NCBI GenBank assembly: GCA_963714455.1
Contig: CAVQON010000014.1
Coordinates: forward strand, 62,001-126,000
Source of the DNA: CAVQGZ01 sp963714455
GTDB taxonomy: Bacteria > Actinomycetota > Actinomycetes > Jiangellales > Jiangellaceae
Length of the DNA: 64,000 bases
Direction of reading: 5' to 3'
Shown here in pieces: positions 34,357-41,578 of the stretch. A program made the translations under genes and the position numbers. The notes below the pieces were generated by a model. The model did no database searches. It was not told the DNA's origin and saw nothing but the letters and a program-made list of their open reading frames with translations. The first letter of the stretch is position 1. The number at the start of each line of letters is the position of its first letter.

Positions 34357-35643
34357 GTGACGACGCTTCACGCGCCGACCGAGGCGACGTCGCTCGACGT
34401 CGCCCGGGTACGAGCCGACTTCCCCGTGCTCGAGCGCACCGGGCGGTCGGGTCGTCCGCTGGTGTATCTCGACTCCGCGGCGACGGCACAGAAGCCGCAC
34501 GCGGTGATCGAGGCCGAGGCGGACTTCTACCGGCACCACAACGCCGCCGTGCACCGTGGCGCCCACCTGCTGGCTGAGGAGTCCACAGCCGCCTACGAGG
34601 GCGCCCGGGCGACGATCGCCCGGTTCATCGGGGGCCGGCACGGCGAGCTCGTGCTCACCCGCAACGCCACCGAGGCGCTCAACCTGCTGGCCTACTCCAT
34701 CGGCAACGCCTCGATCGACCCGAGCGCCGACCCCCGGTTGCGCCTGGGCCCTGGCGACGAGGTGTGCGTCACCGAGATGGAGCACCACGCCAACCTCGTC
34801 CCGTGGCAGGAGCTGTGCCGACGCACCGGCGCGACGTTGCGCTGGATCCCGCTGGCACCGGACGGCACCCTCGACCTGAGCGACCTCGACACGATCGTCA
34901 ACGAGCGGACGAAGGTGCTGTCGTTCGTCCACCAGTCCAACGTCGTGGGCACTGTGAACCCTGTCGACGTGCTGCGTGACCGAGCCCGGGCGGTGGGAGC
35001 CCTCGTCTTTCTCGACGCCTGCCAGTCGGTGCCGCACCGTCCGCTCGACGTGGTCGCGCTGGGCGTCGACGCCGTCGCGCTGAGCGGGCACAAGATGCTC
35101 GGCCCCACCGGCATCGGTGCCCTCTGGGGCCGCCGCGACCTGCTCGAGGCGCTGCCCCCGTTCGTCACCGGCGGCTCGATGATCGAGACAGTCACCATGG
35201 AGCGCTCCACGTACGCCCCGCCGCCGCTGCGCTTCGAGGCCGGCACCCCGCCGATCGCGCAGGCGGTCGGTCTGGCCGCCGCCGTCGACTACCTGGCCGA
35301 GCTCGGCATGCACGCAGTCGAGCAGCACGTCTCGGCCCTGACCCACCTGGCCGTCGACTCTCTGCTGGCCGTCCCCGGCGTGTCGGTGCTCGGTCCGTCC
35401 GGGGAGCGCGGCCCGGTGGTGGCGTTCGCCGTGGAGGGGGTGCACCCGCACGACCTGTCGCAGGTGCTCGACGCCGAGGGCGTCGCGGTGCGGGCGGGGC
35501 ACCACTGCGCCTGGCCGCTGCACCGCGTGCTGGGCGTGCAGGCGTCAGCGCGCGCCTCGTTCGCCGTCTACAACGACACCTCCGACGTCGCGGCGCTGGT
35601 CGACGGGGTTCGGGCCGCGCAACGGTTCTTCGGGGTGGGCTGA
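34357..35643 (+). CDS. sufS: Cysteine desulfurase SufS
   Basis: A 428-residue PLP enzyme that removes sulfur from cysteine for cluster assembly. The PLP Lys is in 'ALSGHKMLGPTGIG' and the active-site Cys in 'RAGHHCAWPLH'. 'LTRNATEALNLLAYS' and 'EMEHHANLVPWQ' bind PLP. A near-perfect Shine-Dalgarno sequence (AAGGAGGT) precedes GTG 34357, the strongest in the operon. One base separates it from sufU, its expected sulfur acceptor. Confidence 0.96.
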   Translation: MTTLHAPTEATSLDVARVRADFPVLERTGRSGRPLVYLDSAATAQKPHAVIEAEADFYRHHNAAVHRGAHLLAEESTAAYEGARATIARFIGGRHGELVLTRNATEALNLLAYSIGNASIDPSADPRLRLGPGDEVCVTEMEHHANLVPWQELCRRTGATLRWIPLAPDGTLDLSDLDTIVNERTKVLSFVHQSNVVGTVNPVDVLRDRARAVGALVFLDACQSVPHRPLDVVALGVDAVALSGHKMLGPTGIGALWGRRDLLEALPPFVTGGSMIETVTMERSTYAPPPLRFEAGTPPIAQAVGLAAAVDYLAELGMHAVEQHVSALTHLAVDSLLAVPGVSVLGPSGERGPVVAFAVEGVHPHDLSQVLDAEGVAVRAGHHCAWPLHRVLGVQASARASFAVYNDTSDVAALVDGVRAAQRFFGVG

Positions 35644-35644
35644 C

Positions 35645-36121
35645 ATGGCGACCGGGCTGGAGGGCCTCTACTCCGAGATCATCCTCGACCACTACCGCGC
35701 CCCGCACGGGGCCGGGCTGCGCGAGCCGTTCGACACCGAGTCGCACCAGGTCAACCCGCTGTGCGGGGACGAGATCACTCTGCGGGTGCTCGTCGACGGC
35801 GCCGGGGACGAACCGGTGGTGCGCGACGTCTCGTACGCCGCGACCGGGTGCTCCATCAGCCAGGCGTCGGCATCCATGCTGTACGACCTCGTCGCCGATC
35901 AACCCCTGGGTCAGGTGCGCGAGCGTCTGGCCGGGGTGCGGCACATGCTGCTGGACGGGGCGGAGCCCGACGAAGACCTGCTCGAGGACGCCATCGCCGT
36001 CGCCGGAGTCGCCAAGTTCCCCGCGCGCGTCAAGTGCGCCCTGCTGCCGTGGGCAGCGTTCACCGATGCCATGACCCGGGCGGGGCAGCCCGTCCGGGAC
36101 GACACTGAGGAGCCAGCATGA
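35645..36121 (+). CDS. sufU: SufU-type sulfur acceptor/scaffold protein
   Basis: A 158-residue IscU-like protein. The three conserved cysteines are in 'NPLCGDEI', 'TGCSISQASASML' and 'VKCALLPW'. The 18-residue-type insertion between the first two Cys and pairing with SufS mark it as SufU, a zinc protein that takes sulfur from SufS. The stop overlaps sufT (ATGA). Confidence 0.94.
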   Translation: MATGLEGLYSEIILDHYRAPHGAGLREPFDTESHQVNPLCGDEITLRVLVDGAGDEPVVRDVSYAATGCSISQASASMLYDLVADQPLGQVRERLAGVRHMLLDGAEPDEDLLEDAIAVAGVAKFPARVKCALLPWAAFTDAMTRAGQPVRDDTEEPA

Positions 36122-36444
36122 CCACCCCCACCCTCGACGACCTGACCGAGGCCATGCGCGACGTCGTCGACCCCGAGCTCGGCATCAACGTGGTCGACCT
36201 CGGTCTCGTCTACGGGGTGCACCTCGACTCGGGTGACGCCGGTGAGACCACCGCGAGCATCGACATGACGCTCACCAGTGCGGCCTGCCCGCTGACCGAC
36301 GTTATCGAAGACCAGACCCGGTCGGCGCTGAGCGGCCTCGTGGACGACTTTCGCATCAACTGGGTCTGGATGCCGCCGTGGGGTCCGGACAAGATCACCG
36401 AGGACGGCCGCGAGCAGCTGCGGGCCCTGGGCTTCAACGTCTGA
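36118..36444 (+). CDS. sufT: SufT/MIP18-family (DUF59) Fe-S assembly factor
   Basis: A 108-residue DUF59 protein with 'VDPELGINVVDLGLVYGV' and the Cys-containing 'LTSAACPLTDVIEDQ'. This family helps mature Fe-S proteins and is the usual last gene of actinobacterial suf operons. It overlaps sufU by four bases and converges on ecfT with a 20-base gap that contains a weak GAGCCG/CGGCTC hairpin. Confidence 0.93.
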   Translation: MTTPTLDDLTEAMRDVVDPELGINVVDLGLVYGVHLDSGDAGETTASIDMTLTSAACPLTDVIEDQTRSALSGLVDDFRINWVWMPPWGPDKITEDGREQLRALGFNV

Positions 36445-36464
36445 CGAGCCGCCCGCGACCCGGC

Positions 36465-37082
36465 TCAGTCGTCCAGGCCGCGGGCAGCCAGCGCCTCGCC
36501 CATGGTGTCGGCGTGGCGAAGCGTGCGGACCACCAAGGGGACGCCGTACGTGCGGGGGTCCAGGCGCAGGCCGCGCGCCCGGTGCGCCTCGCGGACCTCG
36601 GCGGCCAGCCCCGCAACGACCGGTACGGCACGAATCCCGAGGGCCATGAGCAGCGCGACCCGGTCGGGGTCGACGCCCACGACGCGCAGGGGGCGCATCG
36701 CCGCCGCGAATGCCGCGGTCATGGCCGTCACCCTCGTCGTCACCGTCACCAGCCCCGCCAGCGCAACCGCGACGACCAGCCCGCCGACCGTCACCAGGGC
36801 ACGCTCGGCTCCGCTGAGCCACCACTGCAGGGCCAGCAGGACGGCGGCGAACCACCGCAAGGGCCACACCTGGGCGAGCGAGACTCGCCACCCGACACCG
36901 GCGAGGCCGTACCCGGCTGCCGTCAGCGCCAGCCCGATGCCGACCGCGGATGTGCTCGATGCGATCACGAGTGCACTGAGCAGCACGGCCAGCGCCAGCA
37001 GCTTGGCCCCGGCGGGCAGCCGGTGCAGAGCGGACGTGCCGGGCTGGTAGAGCCCGGCCGGTGGCAGCGCCTGGCGGGCCAC
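36465..37082 (-). CDS. ecfT: Energy-coupling factor transmembrane protein EcfT (BioN-like)
   Basis: A 205-residue membrane protein with about five helices. The cytoplasmic coupling motif 'EVREAHRARGLRLDPRTYG' and the last 'EALAARGL' box, with Ala-Arg-Gly signatures, are the EcfT hallmarks that contact the ATPase. With EcfA just upstream and BioY at the operon start, it completes a BioMNY biotin uptake system. The GTG start lies three bases after the ecfA stop. Confidence 0.9.
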   Translation of the reverse strand: MARQALPPAGLYQPGTSALHRLPAGAKLLALAVLLSALVIASSTSAVGIGLALTAAGYGLAGVGWRVSLAQVWPLRWFAAVLLALQWWLSGAERALVTVGGLVVAVALAGLVTVTTRVTAMTAAFAAAMRPLRVVGVDPDRVALLMALGIRAVPVVAGLAAEVREAHRARGLRLDPRTYGVPLVVRTLRHADTMGEALAARGLDD

Positions 37083-37085
37083 GCC

Positions 37086-37760
37086 TCAGCCCACCAGCGC
37101 CCGGTAGGCGGCGACGGCCTGGCCAGGTGCAGCGTCGGCGACGACGCGTCCGTTCTCGAACACCAGCACCCGGTCGAACGAGGTGAGGGTGTCGAGGTCG
37201 TGGGTGACCATCACGACGTGCTGCTCCAGGCCGTTCACGATGGCCATCACTCGTTGGGTGTTGCGTAGGTCGAGCAACGTGGTCGGCTCGTCGCACACCA
37301 GCACGTCGGGCCTGGCGACGAGCACGCCGGCCAGCGCCAGCAGCTGTTTCTCCCCGCCGGAGAGCAGGTGGGAGGCCCGGTCGTCGAACCCGACGAGTCC
37401 GACGGCGGCCAGGGCCTGCGCGACCCGCTCGCGGGTCTGCGCCTTGTCCAGCCCGCTGCGGCGCAGGCTGAGAGCGACGTCCTCGGCAACCGTCGGCATG
37501 ACGATCTGCGCGTCGGGGCTGGTGAACACGAAGCCGACCCGTCGCCGCACCGCTGCGCCGTCCGAGGAGGTGTCGAGGCCGTCGATCGTCACACGCCCGA
37601 CGTCCGGCTCGATCAGCCCGTTGAGCAGGCGGGCGAAGGTCGACTTGCCCGAGCCGTTGGCGCCGACGACGCCGATCCGCCGCTCGGTGAGGGTGACGCA
37701 GACGTCGTCCAGAACGACGCGCCCACCCAGGCGGTGGGTGACGCCCTCGACCTCGATCAC
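37086..37760 (-). CDS. ecfA: Energy-coupling factor ATPase EcfA (BioM-like)
   Basis: A 224-residue ABC ATPase. Walker A 'GANGSGKSTFARLLNG', Q-loop 'FTSPDAQIVMPTVAEDV' (typical of ECF transporters), signature 'LLSGGEKQLLALAG' and Walker B 'VLVCDEPTTLLD' are visible. It powers uptake by the EcfT-BioY module. Its GTG start overlaps the thiolase stop (GTGA), which ties the transporter to the enzymes upstream in one operon. Confidence 0.92.
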   Translation of the reverse strand: MIEVEGVTHRLGGRVVLDDVCVTLTERRIGVVGANGSGKSTFARLLNGLIEPDVGRVTIDGLDTSSDGAAVRRRVGFVFTSPDAQIVMPTVAEDVALSLRRSGLDKAQTRERVAQALAAVGLVGFDDRASHLLSGGEKQLLALAGVLVARPDVLVCDEPTTLLDLRNTQRVMAIVNGLEQHVVMVTHDLDTLTSFDRVLVFENGRVVADAAPGQAVAAYRALVG

Positions 37761-38905
37761 CGCTCGACCCCGACCTGCTGGATCCCGACCGGCTCGACGA
37801 CGACGGCCACACCTTGCCCGCCACCAGCGGCGACCGCAGCCAGCCCGTAGGGAGCGTCCGGGTCGAGGACGCCCTGGCGCACCATGCGCGAGAACAGTCG
37901 GACCATGATGACCGCACCCGAGGCTCCCCAGGGGTGCCCGATGGCGAGCGCTCCGCCGTCAGGGCAGATGAGGCTGTCGCGGATCCCGAGAGCGTCCGCG
38001 CCGGCGAGCACCTGCCCGGCGAACGCCTCGACGATCTCGACGGTGCCCACCTCGGCGATGCCGACACCGGCCCGCCGCAGCGCCTGCTCCGTCGCCGGCA
38101 CGAGGCCGAGGCCGCAGCGGTTCGGGTCGACGCCGGCCCGACCGACGGAGACGATCCGCAGCCCCGGCCAGCCGCGCTCGGCCCGTAGCCACTCCGGCAC
38201 GATCACGACGGCGGCGGCGCCGTCACTGACCCCGCAGGAGTTCCCGGCCGTCACGGTCCCGTCGTCGACGAAGGCCGGACGCAGCCGGGCCAGCCTCGCT
38301 TCGGTGATGGCGCGCGGACGGTCGTCGGTGGTCAGTCCGGCGAGAGGCACGATCTCGTCGTCGAACCTGCCGTCGGCGCGAGCGGCCAGCGCCCGTGCGT
38401 GGCTGCGGGCGGCGTAGGCGTCCTGGCGCTCGCGCGTCACTCCCGCCTCGCGGGCGACCGTCTCGGCTGCCACGCCCATGTCGGGGTCGCCCACGTCGAG
38501 GGGTGCGAACTGGGCTCGTCCCGGCGGGGCCTGCGAGGCGCTCTCCGACCCTCCGGCCACCACGACGCGTGCCTGACCCGCCGAGACCAGAGCCGCCGCG
38601 GTGGTGACGGCTTCGAGCCCGGCGGCGCACTGGCGGTCGACCGTCATGCCGGGCACCTCCTGGCCGAGCCCGGCTCGCAGGGCGGCCAGCCGGCCGAGCG
38701 CGCCACCGGGGCCCCGCGAGCTGCCCAGGACCACGTCGTCGACGCCCAGCGGGCCGCCACCCAGGTCGCCCAGCGCCGCCCGCACCGCGACCGCAGCCAG
38801 CTCGTCCGGGCCGCAAGCGGCCAGGCTGCGGCCAGACGTGGCGATCGGCGTCCGGCGCGCGGCGACGACGACGGGAGTGGTGTCGCGCCCTGGGTCGTTG
38901 AGCAT
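37757..38905 (-). CDS. Thiolase-family protein with altered active site
   Basis: A 382-residue thiolase-fold protein. The acyl-accepting Cys is kept (C93, 'DRQCAAGLEA') and so is the His of 'GGALAIGHPWGASG' (H324). The Asn of the usual NEAFA motif is Val (V292, 'IVEAFAGQVL'), and the second catalytic Cys of the C-terminal C-x-GGG motif is Ala (A360, 'VAAGGGQG'). So normal thiolysis or Claisen condensation is doubtful. It lies between a hotdog protein and the ECF genes in the bioY operon, like B. subtilis YhfS beside the BioY paralogue YhfU. The role is unknown; a function in pimeloyl or fatty acyl supply for biotin is a guess. Confidence 0.8.
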   Translation of the reverse strand: MLNDPGRDTTPVVVAARRTPIATSGRSLAACGPDELAAVAVRAALGDLGGGPLGVDDVVLGSSRGPGGALGRLAALRAGLGQEVPGMTVDRQCAAGLEAVTTAAALVSAGQARVVVAGGSESASQAPPGRAQFAPLDVGDPDMGVAAETVAREAGVTRERQDAYAARSHARALAARADGRFDDEIVPLAGLTTDDRPRAITEARLARLRPAFVDDGTVTAGNSCGVSDGAAAVVIVPEWLRAERGWPGLRIVSVGRAGVDPNRCGLGLVPATEQALRRAGVGIAEVGTVEIVEAFAGQVLAGADALGIRDSLICPDGGALAIGHPWGASGAVIMVRLFSRMVRQGVLDPDAPYGLAAVAAGGGQGVAVVVEPVGIQQVGVER

Positions 38906-38976
38906 CTCGCGACGAAGCGTAGGCGGCGAGCGCCGGACCACGCCCCCGCCGCCCTCGGCTCGTGGCGCCCGCCTGA

Positions 38977-39714
38977 TCAGCCGATCTGGATCCAGGTGGC
39001 CATCGCTCGGGCCAGAACGGTGCCGTCCGGCCCGTGGACGGTGGTGGCTGTGAACGACTTGCGGCCGTCGACGCCGACGAGGCGACCCATGACCACACAG
39101 GTGTCGCCGACCTGCGGGACCGCGCTGATCTGGGCGGCGATGCGCCCCAGCACGATCACCGCATCGCCCTGCAGCGCCGTCCATGCGCCCGGGCAGTCCA
39201 GGGCCGCCCACAGTGCTGCCGCGCCGACCTCGCCGGTGGGCTCGGCGGCGTTCGAGCCGACGTGCCACGTGCACGCGGTGCGGTTCTCGTCCACCAGGCC
39301 CGGCCGCAGGTCGTAGCCGTCGTGCTCGGGACGCGACGGCCCGCAGACCCAGCATGTCGGGAAGGGATGGGTCGTCAGACCGAGGTAGGCGCCCTCGGCC
39401 TCGCGAGCGACGTCGACGGGCACGGCTGGCACAGCCTCCGCCGCGGCGGGCGCCTCGGTCAGCAGTCGGGCGCCGGCGATCACGGTCTCGTCCTGGCTCG
39501 CGGTGGTCTCGCCGTGGCCGGGGCTGGACAGCGTCATCGCCTCGCCCAGCGGTGGCGGCTGGCGCAGCGTCACCTCGACCCAGGGCACGCCCGGTCCGAA
39601 GGCAGGCTGTCCGGCGGCACGCAGAGCCGCCTCGGCGAGCCGACCCGCCACGTAGCCACCGTTGCCGGAGTCGGGCGGGCCGTTGTATTGCTTCTCGATC
39701 GTGAGCGTCGTCAT
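38977..39714 (-). CDS. Two-domain hotdog (thioesterase-like) protein
   Basis: A 245-residue protein that appears to contain two hotdog folds. The N-terminal half has 'NGGYVAGRLAEAAL' and 'VEVTLRQPPPLGEAM'; the C-terminal half starts after 'CWVCGPSRPEHDG' and has 'LWAALDCPGAWTAL' and 'VVMGRLVGVDGRKSFTATTV'. A Cys pair, CWVC, lies between the halves. The family resembles acyl-CoA thioesterases/dehydratases, but no catalytic residue can be assigned with confidence. It starts five bases after the acyl ligase stop; 71 bases separate it from the thiolase. Confidence 0.7.
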   Translation of the reverse strand: MTTLTIEKQYNGPPDSGNGGYVAGRLAEAALRAAGQPAFGPGVPWVEVTLRQPPPLGEAMTLSSPGHGETTASQDETVIAGARLLTEAPAAAEAVPAVPVDVAREAEGAYLGLTTHPFPTCWVCGPSRPEHDGYDLRPGLVDENRTACTWHVGSNAAEPTGEVGAAALWAALDCPGAWTALQGDAVIVLGRIAAQISAVPQVGDTCVVMGRLVGVDGRKSFTATTVHGPDGTVLARAMATWIQIG

Positions 39715-39719
39715 GGCCG

Positions 39720-40835
39720 TCAGTCTGGTGGGTCAGGCGGGCCGAGCAGCGCGCGGGCGGCAGCTCGGTCGACCTTGCCACCGCTCGTGCGCGGCAGTGC
39801 CGGCGTCAGATGCCAGGCGCGGGGGAGGGCCTGTGGTGTCAGACGTCCCCGTGCCCAGGTGCGCAGCCGGCGCAGGGACGCCGCGTCGACGCTGTCGTGC
39901 TCCACGACCGCCCCCACGACCTGTCCCAGGTCGGCGTGGGCGACTCCGACGACGACGACCTCCCGCACTCCCGGTGCGCCGGCCAGCACGCTCTCCACCT
40001 CGGCGACGTCGACGGTCGCGCCGCCGGTCTGCACGCCCGCCACACCCCGGCCGGCCACCACGACCGACCCGTCGGGCAGCACCTGGCCCCGGTCGCCGAC
40101 ACTCGTCCAGCCGTCGCCGTCGCGCTGCAGCGGCCCACGGGATCGGGTACCGACGGCTGCGTCCGCCAGGTAGCCCGTGGCCAGCAACGGCCCCCGCACC
40201 CACAGCACACCCTTGCGACTGACGACCTCGACCCCGGGGAACGGGGGCAGGGACGGCGACTCGGCGTGCGGCTCACCGATCGCCACGAACGACAGCTCGG
40301 CGGCACCGTAGTAGGCAACGACCCGAACCTCCCGAGCCTGGGCACGAGCGGCGACCGGGGCAGGGAGGGCGGCGCCGGCGACGACGACGGTGCGCCCCGC
40401 CAGGTCGGAGTCGGTACCCAGCAGGTCGGCGAGCTGGCGCGGCAGGAGGTGCGCGACGTCCCACTCCCGTGCCGTGCGCACAGGCTCGAAGACCGGTGTC
40501 GCCCCGATCTGGACGGCGTGCCAGGCGGCGTGCAGAAACAGCGTGGACGACAGCGGACCGGGCACGAGCACCCGGCTACCTGATCGCGTGCCGGTGGCTG
40601 TCGCGAGCGCCTCGACGCTGGCCTCCCACGACACCCGGGTACGGCACACCGCCCGGGGCGCCGCCGTGCTGCCCGAGGTCAGGGCTACCAGCCACGTGCC
40701 CGGCGGGGCGTGCTGCAGGCGCTGCGTGAATCCGACCGGGTGCCCCCGGCGATGGTCGAGGACGGCGGTCGGCCCCGGTCCGTCCAGCGCCCGCAGCACG
40801 TCGCGGGGGTGCGCGTCGCTGACGGTGCCGGCCAC
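39720..40835 (-). CDS. AMP-dependent acyl ligase (short ANL family)
   Basis: About 371 residues from GTG 40835. The phosphate-binding loop 'LVALTSGSTAAPRAV', 'YYGAAELSFVAIG', 'SVGDRGQVLPDGSVVVAGR' and the final catalytic Lys in 'RTSGGKVDRAA' mark an ANL ligase. It is short, lacking much of the usual N-terminal subdomain, like MenE-type ligases. It probably activates a carboxylic acid to its acyl-AMP/CoA form. GTG 40898 would give a 21-residue longer protein overlapping bioY. Position in the bioY operon parallels B. subtilis YhfT. A MenE role is unlikely here as no menaquinone genes are near. Confidence 0.82.
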   Translation of the reverse strand: MAGTVSDAHPRDVLRALDGPGPTAVLDHRRGHPVGFTQRLQHAPPGTWLVALTSGSTAAPRAVCRTRVSWEASVEALATATGTRSGSRVLVPGPLSSTLFLHAAWHAVQIGATPVFEPVRTAREWDVAHLLPRQLADLLGTDSDLAGRTVVVAGAALPAPVAARAQAREVRVVAYYGAAELSFVAIGEPHAESPSLPPFPGVEVVSRKGVLWVRGPLLATGYLADAAVGTRSRGPLQRDGDGWTSVGDRGQVLPDGSVVVAGRGVAGVQTGGATVDVAEVESVLAGAPGVREVVVVGVAHADLGQVVGAVVEHDSVDAASLRRLRTWARGRLTPQALPRAWHLTPALPRTSGGKVDRAAARALLGPPDPPD

Positions 40836-40843
40836 AGCAGGAG

Positions 40844-41497
40844 TCAGCGGCTCAAGGGGTCGCGATCGTCCGGCGCCGAGCTCGGCTGTGCGCTCCACCC
40901 CGAGGACGTGGCTGCCGTTCGTGACGATGCGGGCGCAGCGAGCAGGTCGGGCATGGCGCGGTGCACCCCGATCGCCACGGCCGTGGCGAGCACAGCCTTG
41001 ACAAGGTCGCCTGGGATGAAGGCCGCAGCGAGCACGGCCGTCTCGGCCAGCGGAACCTCGGTGCGCCACGCCTGCACCGGGACTCCCAGGGCGTAGATCA
41101 CCCCGACTCCGCCCACCAGGTTCGCGGTCAGCCCGCGCGGCCAGCGGTATCCGTGGCGGCCCTTCGCCACAACCCGCCCGATCACCCACGCGGCCAGCGG
41201 CCAGGCGAGCAGGTAGCCGGCGGACGGTCCCGCGAACACGCCGAGCCCGCCGCGTCCCCCGGCCAGCAGGGGTAGCCCAGCGGCCACCAGGCCGAGGAAC
41301 AGCACCATCGACATCGCGCCCTTGCGTGCCCCCAGCAGCGAGCCGACCAGCATGACGCCCATCGTCTGCAACGTGATCGGTACCGCATTGCCGAACACCG
41401 CGATCGCCCCGGGAAGGCCCAGCGCGGCCACCAGCCCGGCACCCAGCGCGACCTGGGCGGCGTCGCGTGACGTAAGTCGGCGCCGAGGTGACCTCAT
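40844..41497 (-). CDS. bioY: Biotin transporter substrate-binding subunit BioY
   Basis: A 217-residue membrane protein with six helices. BioY motifs are 'FGNAVPITLQTMGVMLVGSL', 'GGLGVFAGPSAGYLLAWPLA' and 'FIPGDLVKAVLA'. It is the biotin-binding S-component of an ECF transporter. The start ATG 41497 is preferred over 41551 because the family begins near there. The last 35 residues after 'HRAMPDLL' are not conserved. Upstream, between this gene and the ABC-F gene, is TGAACCGATCTAC, only weakly like a BioQ operator. Confidence 0.92.
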   Translation of the reverse strand: MRSPRRRLTSRDAAQVALGAGLVAALGLPGAIAVFGNAVPITLQTMGVMLVGSLLGARKGAMSMVLFLGLVAAGLPLLAGGRGGLGVFAGPSAGYLLAWPLAAWVIGRVVAKGRHGYRWPRGLTANLVGGVGVIYALGVPVQAWRTEVPLAETAVLAAAFIPGDLVKAVLATAVAIGVHRAMPDLLAAPASSRTAATSSGWSAQPSSAPDDRDPLSR

Positions 41498-41578
41498 GGG
41501 CACCGAAGCGTAGATCGGTTCACAGCCTGGCGGGCGTGTGGTCGTGGGCACGCGTGCGGCCAGGCATCATGGTGGCTC

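Noticed and set aside
32197..35523. Very long minus-strand open frame (1108 codons) across sufD-sufS
   Set aside because: It is a shadow frame of the high-GC suf genes. The plus-strand proteins are clear family members, and the antisense translation is low-complexity with no recognisable domain.
39720..40835. MenE (o-succinylbenzoate-CoA ligase)
   Set aside because: Short ANL ligases can look like MenE, but there are no menaquinone genes nearby and the gene lies inside the bioY operon.
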